From positions 1,054,001 through 1,118,000 of the forward strand of contig NZ_JAGIBI010000001.1 of assembly GCF_017744395.1 (NCBI RefSeq): a DNA stretch of 64,000 bases, given 5' to 3'. This stretch comes from Herbaspirillum sp. Its GTDB lineage: Bacteria; Pseudomonadota; Gammaproteobacteria; Burkholderiales; Burkholderiaceae_D. Below the pieces are notes generated by a model. It worked only from the letters and a program-made list of their open reading frames with translations. It searched no databases and had not been told where the DNA came from. Positions 40,965 to 51,038 of the stretch are shown here, one piece after another. A program made the translations under genes and the position numbers. Each line of letters starts with the position of its first letter. The first letter of the stretch is position 1.

Positions 40965-41002
40965 AAAATCCCCCTGCCGTCGTGAGCCGGCAGGGGGATT
41001 TT
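40965..41002 (-). terminator. Intrinsic terminator of ppx
   Basis: A perfect 15-bp stem (40965-40979 with 40988-41002) with an 8-base loop is followed on the minus strand by a run of T. Confidence 0.9.
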
Positions 41003-41030
41003 GTTCAAGGCGGAATGCCGCTCTCTCGGC

Positions 41031-42488
41031 TCAGGCCAATACCTTCAGCGAGAAATCGACGCCGATGCCGGCCCACCACTCCTGTTCCTTCTGGATCCAG
41101 AAGGAGATGTTGGGATGATCCTTGACATAGTCGCGCCGGATTTCCAGGTCGATCCGGTTCTTGAACTTGACCTTCACCTTGTCCAGGTCGAGCGTGATAT
41201 GCGAATGCCGGAACATCACCGCCAGCCGCAGCGCCAGCACCGATTTGGCGAAATCGACATCGGACAGCATCTCGCTGATCTTCTTCAGGTTGCCCTTCTG
41301 CCCCAGGATCAGCGCGCTCATCAGCCGCTGCTCGCGCGTGGTGAAGCCCGGCAGGTCGGCGTTGGCGATCAGGTAGGACGAATGCTTGTGGTAACCGGTA
41401 GGCGACACCACCAGGCCGGCCTCGTGCAGCAAGGCGCTCCAGTACAGGTAGCGCGCATAGGAGTCGGTGGCCGGCTTGAGCAACTGGAAAAAGCCCAGCG
41501 CGGTATCGGCCACGCCGTGGGCGCGCGCCGCGTCGACATGGAAACGGCGCGAGAAATCGTCCACCGACATGTCACGCCGGTCGGCCTTGGTGGCGCGCAA
41601 CTGCAGGTCCCACATCACGCCCATGCGCAACCCGGCTTCCACCGGCGTGACGACTTCGATGCCGAACTCCTGCATGAAGCCGATCAGCACCGCCAGCCCG
41701 CCCATGATGACGCCGGCGCGGTCGGGTTTCATGCCGTCGAGTTCGATGCGGCTCACATGGCCGAAATCGATCAGGCGCTGCATCAGGTCTTCCAGGCCAT
41801 CCAGAGTGACGCGGCCGTCGCCCATGCCGTTGCGCGCGATGGTGTCGGCGATCGCCCGCATGGTGCCCGACGAGCCGTAGACATTGACGCCGCCATCGAA
41901 ATCGAACAGGTGCACCGCGTCCTCGACATGGGAACGCGCGGAGATGATGGCGCGCTCGAAGGCCGCCGCGGTGATCGCACCGTCGGGGAAGAAGGCCAGG
42001 CTCTGGTTGACGGTGCCGATGCCGAACGATTCGACATGGCGGATATGCCCGCCCAGGCCGCGGATGACTTCGGTCGAGCCGCCGCCGATATCGATCACCA
42101 TGCGTTCTTCTTCGGGCTCGGCCAGCACGCCGGTCACGCCCATGTAGATCAGGCGCCCCTCTTCCTCGCCGGAAATGATTTCGACCGGATAGCCGATGGC
42201 GCGCTCCAGCTCGGGCAGCAGCGCATGCGCATTTTTGGCGATGCGCAGGGTATTGGTCGCCACCACGCGCACCGCATCCAGCGGATAGTCGCGCAGGATG
42301 GCTCGGAAACGGGTCAGCGAATCGATCGCCGTTCTACAGGCCTGTTCGGTCAGGTTGCCGTTCTTGTCGATGCCGGCCGCCAGGCGGATAGGATCGCGCG
42401 CGCTCTTGATGACGCGGATGCCGCCGTCTTCATATTTGCCGATATGCAGACGAAAGCTGTTGGAACCGAGATCTACCGCTGCAAACAT
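41031..42488 (-). CDS. ppx: Exopolyphosphatase (Ppx/GppA)
   Basis: Removes terminal phosphates from polyphosphate (the family also hydrolyses pppGpp). The 485-residue protein starts MFAAVDLGSNSFRLHIGKYE, the phosphate-1 motif of the actin-like fold. GEEEGRLIYMGV and VIDIGGGSTEVI (phosphate 2) follow, and later GGLAVLIGFMQEF. A C-terminal HD-like helical domain (about 300-485) is present. It is monocistronic, with a terminator directly downstream; no ppk gene is in view. Confidence 0.95.
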   Translation of the reverse strand: MFAAVDLGSNSFRLHIGKYEDGGIRVIKSARDPIRLAAGIDKNGNLTEQACRTAIDSLTRFRAILRDYPLDAVRVVATNTLRIAKNAHALLPELERAIGYPVEIISGEEEGRLIYMGVTGVLAEPEEERMVIDIGGGSTEVIRGLGGHIRHVESFGIGTVNQSLAFFPDGAITAAAFERAIISARSHVEDAVHLFDFDGGVNVYGSSGTMRAIADTIARNGMGDGRVTLDGLEDLMQRLIDFGHVSRIELDGMKPDRAGVIMGGLAVLIGFMQEFGIEVVTPVEAGLRMGVMWDLQLRATKADRRDMSVDDFSRRFHVDAARAHGVADTALGFFQLLKPATDSYARYLYWSALLHEAGLVVSPTGYHKHSSYLIANADLPGFTTREQRLMSALILGQKGNLKKISEMLSDVDFAKSVLALRLAVMFRHSHITLDLDKVKVKFKNRIDLEIRRDYVKDHPNISFWIQKEQEWWAGIGVDFSLKVLA

Positions 42489-42751
42489 TCATTCCCTTCC
42501 AGACAGACCCATATAGGTCAAAAAATACTTAAAACGATTTCACGCTTTCATGCAGCCCGACCGGACAAGATAATCGGCTTGCGTGACAGTTTGATGACAC
42601 CCTGGCGCAACCGAAGCGCCGCACGACGCGACGTCCTGGCCATCTTTCCCGGACGGTCGCCCGAAAAGCCGCATGCAGCCTGTAGAATGTCGTCCTGCGC
42701 GCCGCATCGCGGCGCTCGTATTATTTTATACAATTTATTCAATTTCCTCCG

Positions 42752-43516
42752 ATGCCGGGCATTCTTTATCTGATTCCCAACACTCTCGGCCCGACCGAAG
42801 CACCCGCCGAAGACGGCGCGCCGCACCCGCTGGATGCCATCATCCCGCGCGAGGTGCAGGCTGTCGCCGCGCGCCTGGATTACTTCGTCGCCGAAAACGC
42901 CAAGACCACGCGCGCCTTCCTGAAACTGCTGGGCAGCAGCCGGCCTTTGTCCAAACCGATCCAGGAAATCGGCATCGCCGAGCTCAACGTCAACACCGAC
43001 GCCGCCGCCCTGCCCGCGCTGCTGGCGCCGTTGCTGGAGGGGCGCGACGGCGGCCTGATCTCCGAAGCCGGCGTGCCGGCGGTGGCCGACCCCGGCGCCA
43101 ACCTGGTGCGCCTGGCCCACCAGCGCGGCATCCAGGTGCGCCCGCTGGTCGGTCCTTCTTCGCTCTTGCTGGCGGTGATGGCCAGCGGCCTGAACGGCCA
43201 GAGCTTCGCCTTCAACGGCTACCTGCCCACCGATGCCGATGCCCGCGGCAAGCGTATCCGCCAGCTGGAAGACCGCTCGCGCAAGGAGAAGCAGACGCAA
43301 CTGCTGATCGAAACGCCCTACCGCAATGCCGCCATGCTGGAAGCGCTGTCCACCCATTGCCAGGGCAATACCCTGGTGTGCGTGGCGACCGATCTGAGCT
43401 TGCCGACGGAATCGGTGCGCACGCAAACGGCCGGGCAATGGAAGGCTGCGCTGGCGGCCGGCAAGGGGCCGGATTTCCATAAGAAGCCGACGGTGTTTTT
43501 GCTCTTGGCGGAATGA
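42752..43516 (+). CDS. Tetrapyrrole-methylase-fold SAM-dependent methyltransferase (RsmI-related)
   Basis: A 254-residue protein of the SAM-dependent methyltransferase family related to RsmI (16S rRNA C1402 2'-O-methyltransferase). It begins MPGILYLIPNTLGPTE and has VAENAKTTRAFLKLLG, the GLISEAGVPAVADPG motif of the fold, and VGPSSLLLAVMASGLNGQSF. It is shorter than RsmI and differs at the N-terminus, so the RNA target is uncertain. It faces sppA across a terminator. Confidence 0.85.
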   Translation: MPGILYLIPNTLGPTEAPAEDGAPHPLDAIIPREVQAVAARLDYFVAENAKTTRAFLKLLGSSRPLSKPIQEIGIAELNVNTDAAALPALLAPLLEGRDGGLISEAGVPAVADPGANLVRLAHQRGIQVRPLVGPSSLLLAVMASGLNGQSFAFNGYLPTDADARGKRIRQLEDRSRKEKQTQLLIETPYRNAAMLEALSTHCQGNTLVCVATDLSLPTESVRTQTAGQWKAALAAGKGPDFHKKPTVFLLLAE

Positions 43517-43539
43517 AATAACCGAGTGAGTTAAACAAA

Positions 43540-43566
43540 AAGGCCGGCTGCATAACAGCCGGCCTT
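43540..43566. terminator. Bidirectional intrinsic terminator
   Basis: A perfect 11-bp stem (43540-43550 with 43556-43566) is followed by CTTTTTT, between convergent genes. Confidence 0.85.
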
Positions 43567-43586
43567 CTTTTTTCCGCTTGTCGCGT

Positions 43587-44642
43587 TCAGCGCAACGAAG
43601 GCAGCGAGGAAGACATCAGCGTCTTGGCGACACCGGCGCCGAACGCCACGCCGAACTTCTTCAGCACGCGCTCGGAGAGGTTCTCGGTCTGGGTGTAGTC
43701 CACCACATCCTCGGCCTTGATCACGTCGCGCGCCACACTGTCGACCGTGCCGTAGCCATCGGCCAGGCCCAGTTCAACCGCCTTGGAGCCGGTCCAGACC
43801 AGCCCCGAGAAGGTCTCGGGCGTTTCCTTCAGGCGCGTGCCGCGGCCCTGGCGCACCACTTCGATGAACTGCTGGTGGATCTCGTTCAGCATGGCCTGCG
43901 CATATTCACGCTGCTTGGCGCTTTGCGGGCTGAACGGATCGAGGAAGCTCTTGTTCTCGCCGGCGGTCAGCAGGCGACGCTCGACGCCCAGCTTGTCCAT
44001 CAGGCCGGTAAAACCGAACCCGTCCATCAGCACGCCGACCGAACCGATCAGGCTGGCCTTGTTGACGTAAATGCTGTCGGCCGCGGCGGCGATGTAATAG
44101 CCGCCCGAGGCGCACATTTCCTCGACCACCACGTAGATCGGCTTCTTCGGGTACTCCTTGCGCAGGCGGGTAATCTCGTCATTGATCATGCCGGCCTGCA
44201 CCGGGCTGCCGCCGGGGCTGTTGATCTTGAGGATCACGCCGACCGAGTCGGTCGCGGCGAATGCCTTGTCCAGCGCCGGGATCACCACGCCGGCCGAGCC
44301 CTGGCCCTCGGAATCGATGGTGCCCTTGATTTCCACCAGCGCGGTATGCGTGCCCACCGGTTCGCTCTCGGTCTTGCCGTAGGTGAAGGCCATCCAGACG
44401 CCGAACACGATCGCCATCAGGATCACGATGCGGAAGAAGATACTCCAGCGGCGCCGCGCGCGCTGCTCCTTGACCGCGAACAGCGCCAGCTTCTCCAGCA
44501 CATCGCGTTCCCAGCCGCCGTGTTTCTTGTCGTCGCGCGCCGCCTTGGGCGCGGCGCCCGGCGCCGGCTCGGCGGAGGACGGGGGGGTGGCGCCGGCCTG
44601 CGGCGGCGATTGGGGGGACTTCTCGAATTCGTTATCGCTCAT
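43587..44642 (-). CDS. sppA: S49-family signal peptide peptidase (SppA type)
   Basis: A membrane-bound serine protease that clears cleaved signal peptides. The 351-residue short form has a Pro/Ala-rich cytoplasmic N-terminus, one membrane helix (about 65-87: FFRIVILMAIVFGVWMAFTY) and a ClpP-fold domain with ILKINSPGGSPVQAG, the catalytic serine region CASGGYYIAAAAD and the IGSVGVLM loop. A lysine needed for catalysis lies in the GENKSFLDPF region. It is the last gene of the rluC-HAD-Rieske-sppA operon. The ATG at 44642 is preferred over a TTG four codons upstream. Confidence 0.93.
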   Translation of the reverse strand: MSDNEFEKSPQSPPQAGATPPSSAEPAPGAAPKAARDDKKHGGWERDVLEKLALFAVKEQRARRRWSIFFRIVILMAIVFGVWMAFTYGKTESEPVGTHTALVEIKGTIDSEGQGSAGVVIPALDKAFAATDSVGVILKINSPGGSPVQAGMINDEITRLRKEYPKKPIYVVVEEMCASGGYYIAAAADSIYVNKASLIGSVGVLMDGFGFTGLMDKLGVERRLLTAGENKSFLDPFSPQSAKQREYAQAMLNEIHQQFIEVVRQGRGTRLKETPETFSGLVWTGSKAVELGLADGYGTVDSVARDVIKAEDVVDYTQTENLSERVLKKFGVAFGAGVAKTLMSSSLPSLR

Positions 44643-44695
44643 ATGCTCACTCAAAACGAAAGGCGCTTATGGCGCCCTCGTGGATTCGCCAAGGC

Positions 44696-45070
44696 TCATG
44701 CCTCGGCAGCCTTGACCAGCTCGTCCGGGCGCCAGTAAATCCGGCCATCCCGTTCCACCGTCATGATCTTACGCAAATGCGCGCCGGTACAAGGGCCGCC
44801 TTCGCATTTTCCGGTATCGGGCGCGTAAACCGCGCCATGTGTTGCGCACATGAGATACAAACCGCTGGATTCAAAGAATTCGCCTTCGAACCAGTCCAGT
44901 TCCACCGGCACATGCGCGCAACGGTTGAGGTAGCCGTACACCTGCCCGCCGTAGCGCACCACGAAGCCGCTGGTGTCGTCGCCATGCACCATGACCGGAA
45001 AGCGCTTCCCCTTGCCGCCCTCCTCGATTTCGGAAGAGGCGCAAATGTCGATTTCGGTCTGGCTGCTCAT
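44696..45070 (-). CDS. Rieske [2Fe-2S] protein
   Basis: A 124-residue small Rieske ferredoxin-like protein. The cluster ligands are C-x-H in LNRCAHVPVELDW and C-x2-H in LMCATHGAVYAP. The length and the GGQVYGYLNRC segment fit the stand-alone group found next to RluC and phosphatase genes in betaproteobacteria. The partner oxygenase or reductase is not known. It is the third gene of the operon, 68 bp after the HAD gene. Confidence 0.9.
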   Translation of the reverse strand: MSSQTEIDICASSEIEEGGKGKRFPVMVHGDDTSGFVVRYGGQVYGYLNRCAHVPVELDWFEGEFFESSGLYLMCATHGAVYAPDTGKCEGGPCTGAHLRKIMTVERDGRIYWRPDELVKAAEA

Positions 45071-45138
45071 GGCGTTGGCAATGTCCTTGCGCTGAAAAAG
45101 CCGGCGGCACTATGCCGCCAGGATGGGAAGGTCGGGCC

Positions 45139-45798
45139 TCAGGCGTTGTCGGTGAGCCATTGGTGCAGCTCACGGATGGACTTGGCAGAGAACAGCGGAT
45201 TGAGCTCTTGCAGCTGCGCCACCGGATGCGCGCCGAATTCTACCGCAACGCCTTTGGCGCCGGCATTGATGGCCATCTGCAGGTCGTGGGTGGTGTCGCC
45301 GATCATCAGCGTGCGGCCCATGTCCTGGCCCAGCTCGCGCGTCAGCTCCTGCAGCATGGCCGGATGCGGCTTGGAAAAGGTCTCGTCGGCGCAGCGGGTG
45401 GCGTCGAACACCGACAGCAGGCCGGTGGTATTCATCGCCCGGTTCAGCCCGACCCGGCTCTTGCCGGTGGCCACCGCCAGGAAATACCCCTGTTGCGACA
45501 GGTCGGCCAGCATCTCGGGCACGCCGTCGAACAGCGTCAGGTCCTTGTCCTGCCCCAGGTAATGGTGGCGGTAGCGCTCGACGATGCGCGGATAGTATTT
45601 GGGATCGACATCGGGAATGGCCGCCTGCATGGCATCCTGCAGACCCAGCCCGATCACGTAGGAAGCCGCGCTCTTGTCCGGAATCGGCAGCCCCAGGTCG
45701 CGCGCGGCCGCCTGGATGCAGCGCACGATGGTCGAGGTGCTGTCCATCAGGGTACCGTCCCAGTCGAAGACGATCAGGTCGAATTGCTTTCTTGCCAT
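45139..45798 (-). CDS. HAD-family phosphatase (phosphoglycolate phosphatase-like)
   Basis: A 219-residue haloacid-dehalogenase-superfamily hydrolase. Motif I is FDWDGTLMDS, motif II lies in FLAVATGKSR, motif III near RCADETFSKPHPAM, and motif IV is MIGDTTHDLQMA. The cap is a small helical bundle of the Gph/YjjG type. The substrate is uncertain; phosphoglycolate and similar small phosphates are typical. It is the second gene of the operon headed by rluC. Confidence 0.9.
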   Translation of the reverse strand: MARKQFDLIVFDWDGTLMDSTSTIVRCIQAAARDLGLPIPDKSAASYVIGLGLQDAMQAAIPDVDPKYYPRIVERYRHHYLGQDKDLTLFDGVPEMLADLSQQGYFLAVATGKSRVGLNRAMNTTGLLSVFDATRCADETFSKPHPAMLQELTRELGQDMGRTLMIGDTTHDLQMAINAGAKGVAVEFGAHPVAQLQELNPLFSAKSIRELHQWLTDNA

Positions 45799-45889
45799 GT
45801 CTTGTATTCACTCTCTGCCGTCCATCGGCATCGTTGCCGGATGGACATGCAACATTGTTAATTCCGGCCAGAAAGTATCACATCCGGCA

Positions 45890-46954
45890 CTACGCGGCAT
45901 CCTCGCCCGACGCGCCCGGCCATTTTGCCTCCTCCCCCGCCGCCTGCAGGCTGCGCAGGAAATTCTCGCATTCGGCCGGCAACGCGGCTTTCAGGGTCAC
46001 GGTCTCGCCGCTGTCCGGATGGGTGAAGCTGATCTGCCAGGCGTGCAGGAACATGCGCTTCAAGGCGATGCGTTTACCGTCGGCCTTCTGCAACGCCTTG
46101 TTCAGCGCGAAATCGCCGTACTTGTCGTCGCCCACGATCGGAAAACCGCTGGACGACAGGTGCACCCGGATCTGGTGCGTGCGGCCGGTCTTGAGTTCCG
46201 CCTCCAGCAAGGCGAAGTCGCCGAAACGTTGCAGCAGGGAAAACACCGTGTGCGAAGGCTGGCCATCGGCCTGCACCCGCACCCGTCGCTCGCCGTCCGG
46301 CGTGCTGTATTTAAATAACGGCAACTTGATGTGCTGGCGGGCGTTCTTCCAGTCGCCCTGTACCAAGGTCAGGTAGCGCTTGTCGGTCACGCCGTCGCGC
46401 ATCTGGTCGTGCAGGTTGGTCAGGGCCGAACGCTTCTTGGCGATCAGCAGCACGCCCGAGGTGTCGCGGTCGAGCCGGTGCACCAGTTCCAGGAACTTGG
46501 CTTGCGGACGCGCCGCCCGCAACTGCTCGATCACGCCGTAGCTCACGCCCGAACCGCCATGCACGGCCACGCCGGCGGGCTTGTCGATCACCAGCATGTG
46601 GCTGTCTTCCAGCAGGATGCGGAATTCGGCGCCGGGCACCACCGATTCTTGCTTTTCTGCAACTCGTATTGGCGGCACGCGCACCACGTCGCCCTCGGCC
46701 AGGCGGTAGGTCTGGTCGATGCGGCCCTTGTTGACGCGCACCTCGCCCGAACGCAGGACACGGTAGATATGGCTCTTGGGAACGCCTTTGCAGACCCGCA
46801 GCAGGAAATTGTCGATCCGCTGCCCCGCCTCTTCCTCGGAAATGGTCAGCAACTGCACTTGAGGGACGCTGTGCGAGGCTGTTGCGCTCCGGGGAGCCGC
46901 CGCTGTTTTGGCGGTTTCAGAAGCCCCCCTAGAAAATCTCGCTAAGTCCTTCAT
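45890..46954 (-). CDS. rluC: 23S rRNA pseudouridine synthase C
   Basis: Makes pseudouridine at 955, 2504 and 2580 of 23S rRNA (E. coli numbering, by family). The 354-residue protein has an N-terminal S4-like RNA-binding domain (about 35-95, EAGQRIDNFLLRVCKGVPKS) and the RluA-type catalytic domain with LVHRLDRDTSGVLLIAK, whose aspartate is catalytic, and a late LKTGRTHQIRVHLSS. It is divergent from rne, as in E. coli. No ribosome binding site precedes the ATG, and a possible -10 element lies only a few bases upstream. Confidence 0.96.
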   Translation of the reverse strand: MKDLARFSRGASETAKTAAAPRSATASHSVPQVQLLTISEEEAGQRIDNFLLRVCKGVPKSHIYRVLRSGEVRVNKGRIDQTYRLAEGDVVRVPPIRVAEKQESVVPGAEFRILLEDSHMLVIDKPAGVAVHGGSGVSYGVIEQLRAARPQAKFLELVHRLDRDTSGVLLIAKKRSALTNLHDQMRDGVTDKRYLTLVQGDWKNARQHIKLPLFKYSTPDGERRVRVQADGQPSHTVFSLLQRFGDFALLEAELKTGRTHQIRVHLSSSGFPIVGDDKYGDFALNKALQKADGKRIALKRMFLHAWQISFTHPDSGETVTLKAALPAECENFLRSLQAAGEEAKWPGASGEDAA

Positions 46955-47747
46955 TTTGAATATATAATCGATCGACGCTGGTCAAAAAACCGCGTCAGTA
47001 GAATAAAAAGGAACATTCTACACAAGAGGAGACTTCGTCAGCCTCGCGAATAGCAAAATTGACGAAGGGGGCCCCGAAAATGACGACGTGCGGCACTGCA
47101 GATGCCCAAAACGGCGCTGCGATGGCTGAAAAACAGCCTGAAAATGCCGCCCGACTGATTCCAAGGCTCCGAAACGAGTACGCACCTTCCCTGCGCGAGT
47201 CCAGTTTGCACCGCAGTTGCAATCGGATAACGCACTTGGAAGTGGAACAGAATTGTTTGGATCATCAGGATAAAAGTCTGGCAAGACTCGCATCCGGCGA
47301 ACCGGCCTCTGGACCGCAGCGCACAGCCCGCTGGCAACAAGCCGCGCAGACTGGCCTTCATGGCCGGCCGCGGTTTGCAGCGCCCGGGCCGGGCCGCGAA
47401 CCAGAACCGGATCACCGCGAAGCTTGCCGGTTGATGTGTTGAACCCGATCGCCGTCGCCAACCCTATATACATGAATCGTTTGGCTTCACAGACCAGCTT
47501 ACCGTCCGCAGCAGCCTGCGCGACCGCCTATGGCGGAGCGCGCGGCGCGGATACGGCGCTGCCCGGCGTTCCCGTCCAGCGCATCCGCGCCCCGTTGTGC
47601 TTGAGTGCTTTATAAACTGCACTCCACACAGTAAGGCAATTCCCTCCCCCGATCACTTCCGTTCTCGCGTACATCCCCTGTACTTTTGGCGCCGCTTCCG
47701 CATCGGACGGCGCCATTTGAAGGATCTTCGGATCCCGGAGTGAAAAC
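46955..47747. promoter_or_regulatory. rluC-rne intergenic region, probable long rne 5' UTR
   Basis: About 790 bp without a convincing gene. TATAAT at 46963-46968 on the plus strand is a candidate rne promoter element, which would give a leader of more than 700 nt. Directly before rne there is an inverted repeat TGGCGCC / GGCGCCA (47687-47693 with 47709-47715). In E. coli the rne leader mediates autoregulation; whether this one does is not shown by the sequence. Confidence 0.4.
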
Positions 47748-50700
47748 ATGAAACGTATGTTGTTCAACGCTACGCAGCAGGAAGAACTGCGCGTAGCCAT
47801 CGTTGACGGCCAGAAACTGATCGACATCGATATCGAAACGACCGGACGCGAACAGCGCAAGTCCAATATCTACAAGGGTGTCATCACCCGCATCGAACCC
47901 TCGCTGGAAGCCTGCTTCGTCAACTACGGCGAAGAGCGCCACGGCTTCCTGCCGTTCAAGGAAGTGGCCCGCACCTACTTCAAGGAAGGCATCGATGTGC
48001 GCAACGCCACCATCAAGGAAGCGCTGCGCGAAGGCCAGGAAATCATCGTCCAGGTCGAAAAGGAAGAACGCGGCAACAAGGGCGCCGCCCTGACCTCGTT
48101 CATCTCGCTGGCCGGCCGCTACCTGGTGCTGATGCCCAACAATCCGCGCGGCGGCGGCGTGTCGCGCCGGGTCGAAGGCGAAGACCGCCAGGAACTGCGC
48201 GAAACCATGGACAAGCTGGACCTGCCCAACGGCATGTCCGTCATCGCCCGCACCGCAGGCATCGGCCGCAACGTCGACGAACTGCAGTGGGACCTGAACT
48301 ACCTGATGCAACTGTGGCGCGCCATCGAAGGCGCCGGCCAGTCGGCCTCGGGCGCCTTCCTGATCTACCAGGAATCCTCGCTGGTCATCCGCGCCATCCG
48401 CGACTACTTCCAGCCCGACATCGGCGAAATCCTGATCGACACCGACGACATCCACGACCAGGCCCAGCAGTTCATGGCCCACGTGATGCCGGACATGGTC
48501 CATCGCGTCAAGCGCTACCGCGACGACGTGCCGCTGTTCTCGCGCTTCCAGATCGAACACCAGATCGAGACCGCCTACTCGCGTACCGTGCCGCTGCCTT
48601 CCGGCGGCGCCATCGTGATCGACCACACCGAAGCGCTGGTCTCGGTCGACGTCAACTCGGCGCGCGCCACCCGCGGCAGCGACATCGAAACCACCGCGTT
48701 CCATACCAACCTTGAAGCGGCCGACGAAGTGGCCCGCCAGTTGCGCCTGCGCGACCTGGGCGGCCTGATCGTGATCGACTTCATCGACATGGAGAACAGC
48801 AAGAACCAGCGCGAAGTCGAAGGCCGCCTGAAAGACGCCCTGCACCATGACCGCGCCCGCGTCCAGATGGGCAAGATCTCGCGCTTCGGCCTGATGGAAC
48901 TGTCGCGCCAGCGCCTGCGCCCGTCGCTGTCCGAAGGCAGCCACGTGACCTGCCCGCGCTGCAACGGCACCGGCCACATCCGCGATACCGAATCCTCCGC
49001 CCTGCAGGTGCTGCGCATCATCCAGGAAGAGGCGATGAAGGAAAACTCCGCCGCCATCCACGTGCAGGCGCCGGTCGATGTAGCCGCCTTCCTGTTGAAC
49101 GAGAAGCGCGGCGAAATCCTGAAGATCGAAACGCGCCATCGCGTCACGGTCATCATGATCCCCAACAAGCACCTGGAAACCCCGCACTACAAGATGGAAC
49201 GGATCAAGCACGACGATCCGCGCCTGGACGACGCCCAAGCCAGCTACGCCATGGCCGAGCAGGCCGATACCGACATCGGCTACAGCAAGCGCCAGAAGGA
49301 AGACGTGCGTCCGCGCCAGGAAGCCGTGGTCAAGGGCATCACCCCGGACCAGCCGGCCCCGATCGTCGAACGCAAGGCTCCCGAATCGGTGCCCGTGCCA
49401 CCGCCGACCCTGGCGCCGGAATCGGGCCTGCTGGGCAAGATCTTCAGCTTCTTCCGCAAGAAGCCTGTCGCCCCCGTTGCCGCGCCGGCCCCGGTCGAAG
49501 CCAAGGCCCCGGCCAAGCGCGATGGCGACCGCAATGGCCGCGACCGCAACGGCCGTAACCGCAACCGCAACGAACGCGGCGGCGAGCGCGGCAACGACCG
49601 CAATGCGCGCAACCGCGACGGCAGCCAGGCCGCACCGGAACTGAAGGCCGGCGATACCGCCGAAGGCAAGCAGCAACGCGCGCCGCGCCAGCCGCGCGAA
49701 GGCCGTGAGGGCCGCGAACCGCGCGAAGCGCGTGATGTGCAAGCCCGCGAAGGCCAGGAAAACAAGGAAGGCCGCCGCAACGAGCCGCGTGAAAACCGTG
49801 AGCCGCGCGAAGCCCGCGAGGGCCGTGAACAGCGCGAACCGCGCCAGCCGCGTGAACCGCGCGCACCGCGCGGCGAACGCAGCAAGGAAGCCAAGCCAGA
49901 GGAAGGCCTGCCGCTGGAAGCCGCACTGGCAGCCGGCGCCGCAACCGCCGGCGTGGCTGTCGCCGCCGGTACGGCGGTGATCGCTGCCGATGAGCAGGCG
50001 GTTCAGGTGGAAGGCGCGCAAGTCGAAGCCGGCGAAGGCGCGGAAGCGTCCGAAGGCGGTACCGAACCGCGTCGCCGTCGCCGTCGCGGCGGCCGCAATC
50101 GTCATCGCCGCGAGCGCGACGAGAACGGCAACGTGATCGAAAACGCTGAAAACGCCGAAGGCGCGGAAGCTGCCGAGGGCGCCGAAAGCGCCGAGGGCAT
50201 CGAAGCCGCTCCGGCCGAAGCTGCCCAGGCCGCCGTCGCACAGGCCTCCTTCGCCGCCTCCCCGGTGCCGCAGGAAAGCGCCCCGGCGCCGGCCGCTGTG
50301 GCGGTAGAGACCGCCGCCACCGTCGAAAGCGGTGTGAACGCGGTGGAAGCCGTGGCCGCCGCCGCGACCGAGACCGTGGCAAATGTGGAACCCGTGGCAG
50401 CATCGATCGATGCCGGCTTCGTCCCCGCTCCGGCCTTTGAGCCGGTGCAGGCTCCCGCAGAAGCGCCTGCTGCAGCATCGGCAGCGCCGCAGCAGATCAG
50501 CCTGCTGGATGCAGTCGCCGAAGCCGCTCCCGCGCCCCAGGTTGCCGCAGCCGCTCCCGCCCCGGCGCCGGCCGCGGGCAGCAACGTGCAGTGGGACTCG
50601 CTGAACCAGATGCTGTCGCAAGCCGGCCTGACCCTGGCCACGACCGATCCGGTCAAGCTGCAGGCCGCACAGGAAGCCGCCGCCAGCATCGTGACGCCGC

Positions 50701-50777
50701 CGCGCGTACCGCGTGAACGCAAGCCGCTGCCGCCGCAATCAACCGAACCGCTGGTTCAGGTTGAAACGCGCCGCTGA
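47748..50777 (+). CDS. rne: Ribonuclease E
   Basis: The essential endoribonuclease of mRNA decay and rRNA/tRNA maturation. The 1009-residue protein has an S1 RNA-binding domain (about 38-119), a 5'-sensor and RNase H-like region, a DNase I-like catalytic part with SVDVNSA (Asp301) and LIVIDFIDM, and the zinc-link CPRC (C402, C405). The C-terminal half is low-complexity: an Arg/Glu/Pro-rich stretch (about 590-710) of repeated EPRE and EGRE units, a short [17 protein letters not shown] arm and an Ala/Pro-rich tail. This disordered arm would carry RNA- and partner-binding sites. CGGAG precedes the ATG. Confidence 0.97.
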   Translation: MKRMLFNATQQEELRVAIVDGQKLIDIDIETTGREQRKSNIYKGVITRIEPSLEACFVNYGEERHGFLPFKEVARTYFKEGIDVRNATIKEALREGQEIIVQVEKEERGNKGAALTSFISLAGRYLVLMPNNPRGGGVSRRVEGEDRQELRETMDKLDLPNGMSVIARTAGIGRNVDELQWDLNYLMQLWRAIEGAGQSASGAFLIYQESSLVIRAIRDYFQPDIGEILIDTDDIHDQAQQFMAHVMPDMVHRVKRYRDDVPLFSRFQIEHQIETAYSRTVPLPSGGAIVIDHTEALVSVDVNSARATRGSDIETTAFHTNLEAADEVARQLRLRDLGGLIVIDFIDMENSKNQREVEGRLKDALHHDRARVQMGKISRFGLMELSRQRLRPSLSEGSHVTCPRCNGTGHIRDTESSALQVLRIIQEEAMKENSAAIHVQAPVDVAAFLLNEKRGEILKIETRHRVTVIMIPNKHLETPHYKMERIKHDDPRLDDAQASYAMAEQADTDIGYSKRQKEDVRPRQEAVVKGITPDQPAPIVERKAPESVPVPPPTLAPESGLLGKIFSFFRKKPVAPVAAPAPVEAKAPAKRDGDRNGRDRNGRNRNRNERGGERGNDRNARNRDGSQAAPELKAGDTAEGKQQRAPRQPREGREGREPREARDVQAREGQENKEGRRNEPRENREPREAREGREQREPRQPREPRAPRGERSKEAKPEEGLPLEAALAAGAATAGVAVAAGTAVIAADEQAVQVEGAQVEAGEGAEASEGGTEPRRRRRRGGRNRHRRERDENGNVIENAENAEGAEAAEGAESAEGIEAAPAEAAQAAVAQASFAASPVPQESAPAPAAVAVETAATVESGVNAVEAVAAAATETVANVEPVAASIDAGFVPAPAFEPVQAPAEAPAAASAAPQQISLLDAVAEAAPAPQVAAAAPAPAPAAGSNVQWDSLNQMLSQAGLTLATTDPVKLQAAQEAAASIVTPPRVPRERKPLPPQSTEPLVQVETRR

Positions 50778-50796
50778 TCCGCTTGAGCGGTCATGG

Positions 50797-50820
50797 AAAA
50801 GGGAGCTTCGGCTCCCTTTT
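50797..50820 (+). terminator. Intrinsic terminator of rne
   Basis: A 10-bp perfect stem AAAAGGGAGC / GCTCCCTTTT with a TTCG tetraloop is followed by TCTTTG. Confidence 0.92.
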
Positions 50821-51038
50821 TCTTTGCCCGAAAACGGGACAGTTGGGGCCCCGGACGATGGATACAGTACCCTCGCCCACGCTTGGCGCAGCCTGCCCCG
50901 GTTCCCCGCAACGTCCCTTGCAGTGCGGATTTACAGCCTGTCCATACAGGCAGACAATAGCGAATATGCACAACTGTGCATCTACCTCGTATTGCCAGCC
51001 GTGCTATCGTTACTACACATCTGTTTCCGCCAGCCCGT

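Noticed and set aside
47059-47442. 127-codon open frame in the rne leader
   Set aside because: It has no ribosome binding site or recognisable domain; its Arg/Pro-rich composition is typical of chance frames here.
49600-49900. Repetitive stretch considered as a CRISPR or minisatellite
   Set aside because: The repeats are the Arg/Glu/Pro-coding triplets of the RNase E arm; there are no regular spacers.
47610-50738. Very long open frame opposite rne
   Set aside because: A composition effect: high G+C and the repetitive coding strand keep the antisense frame open. It has no family motifs and rne is certain.
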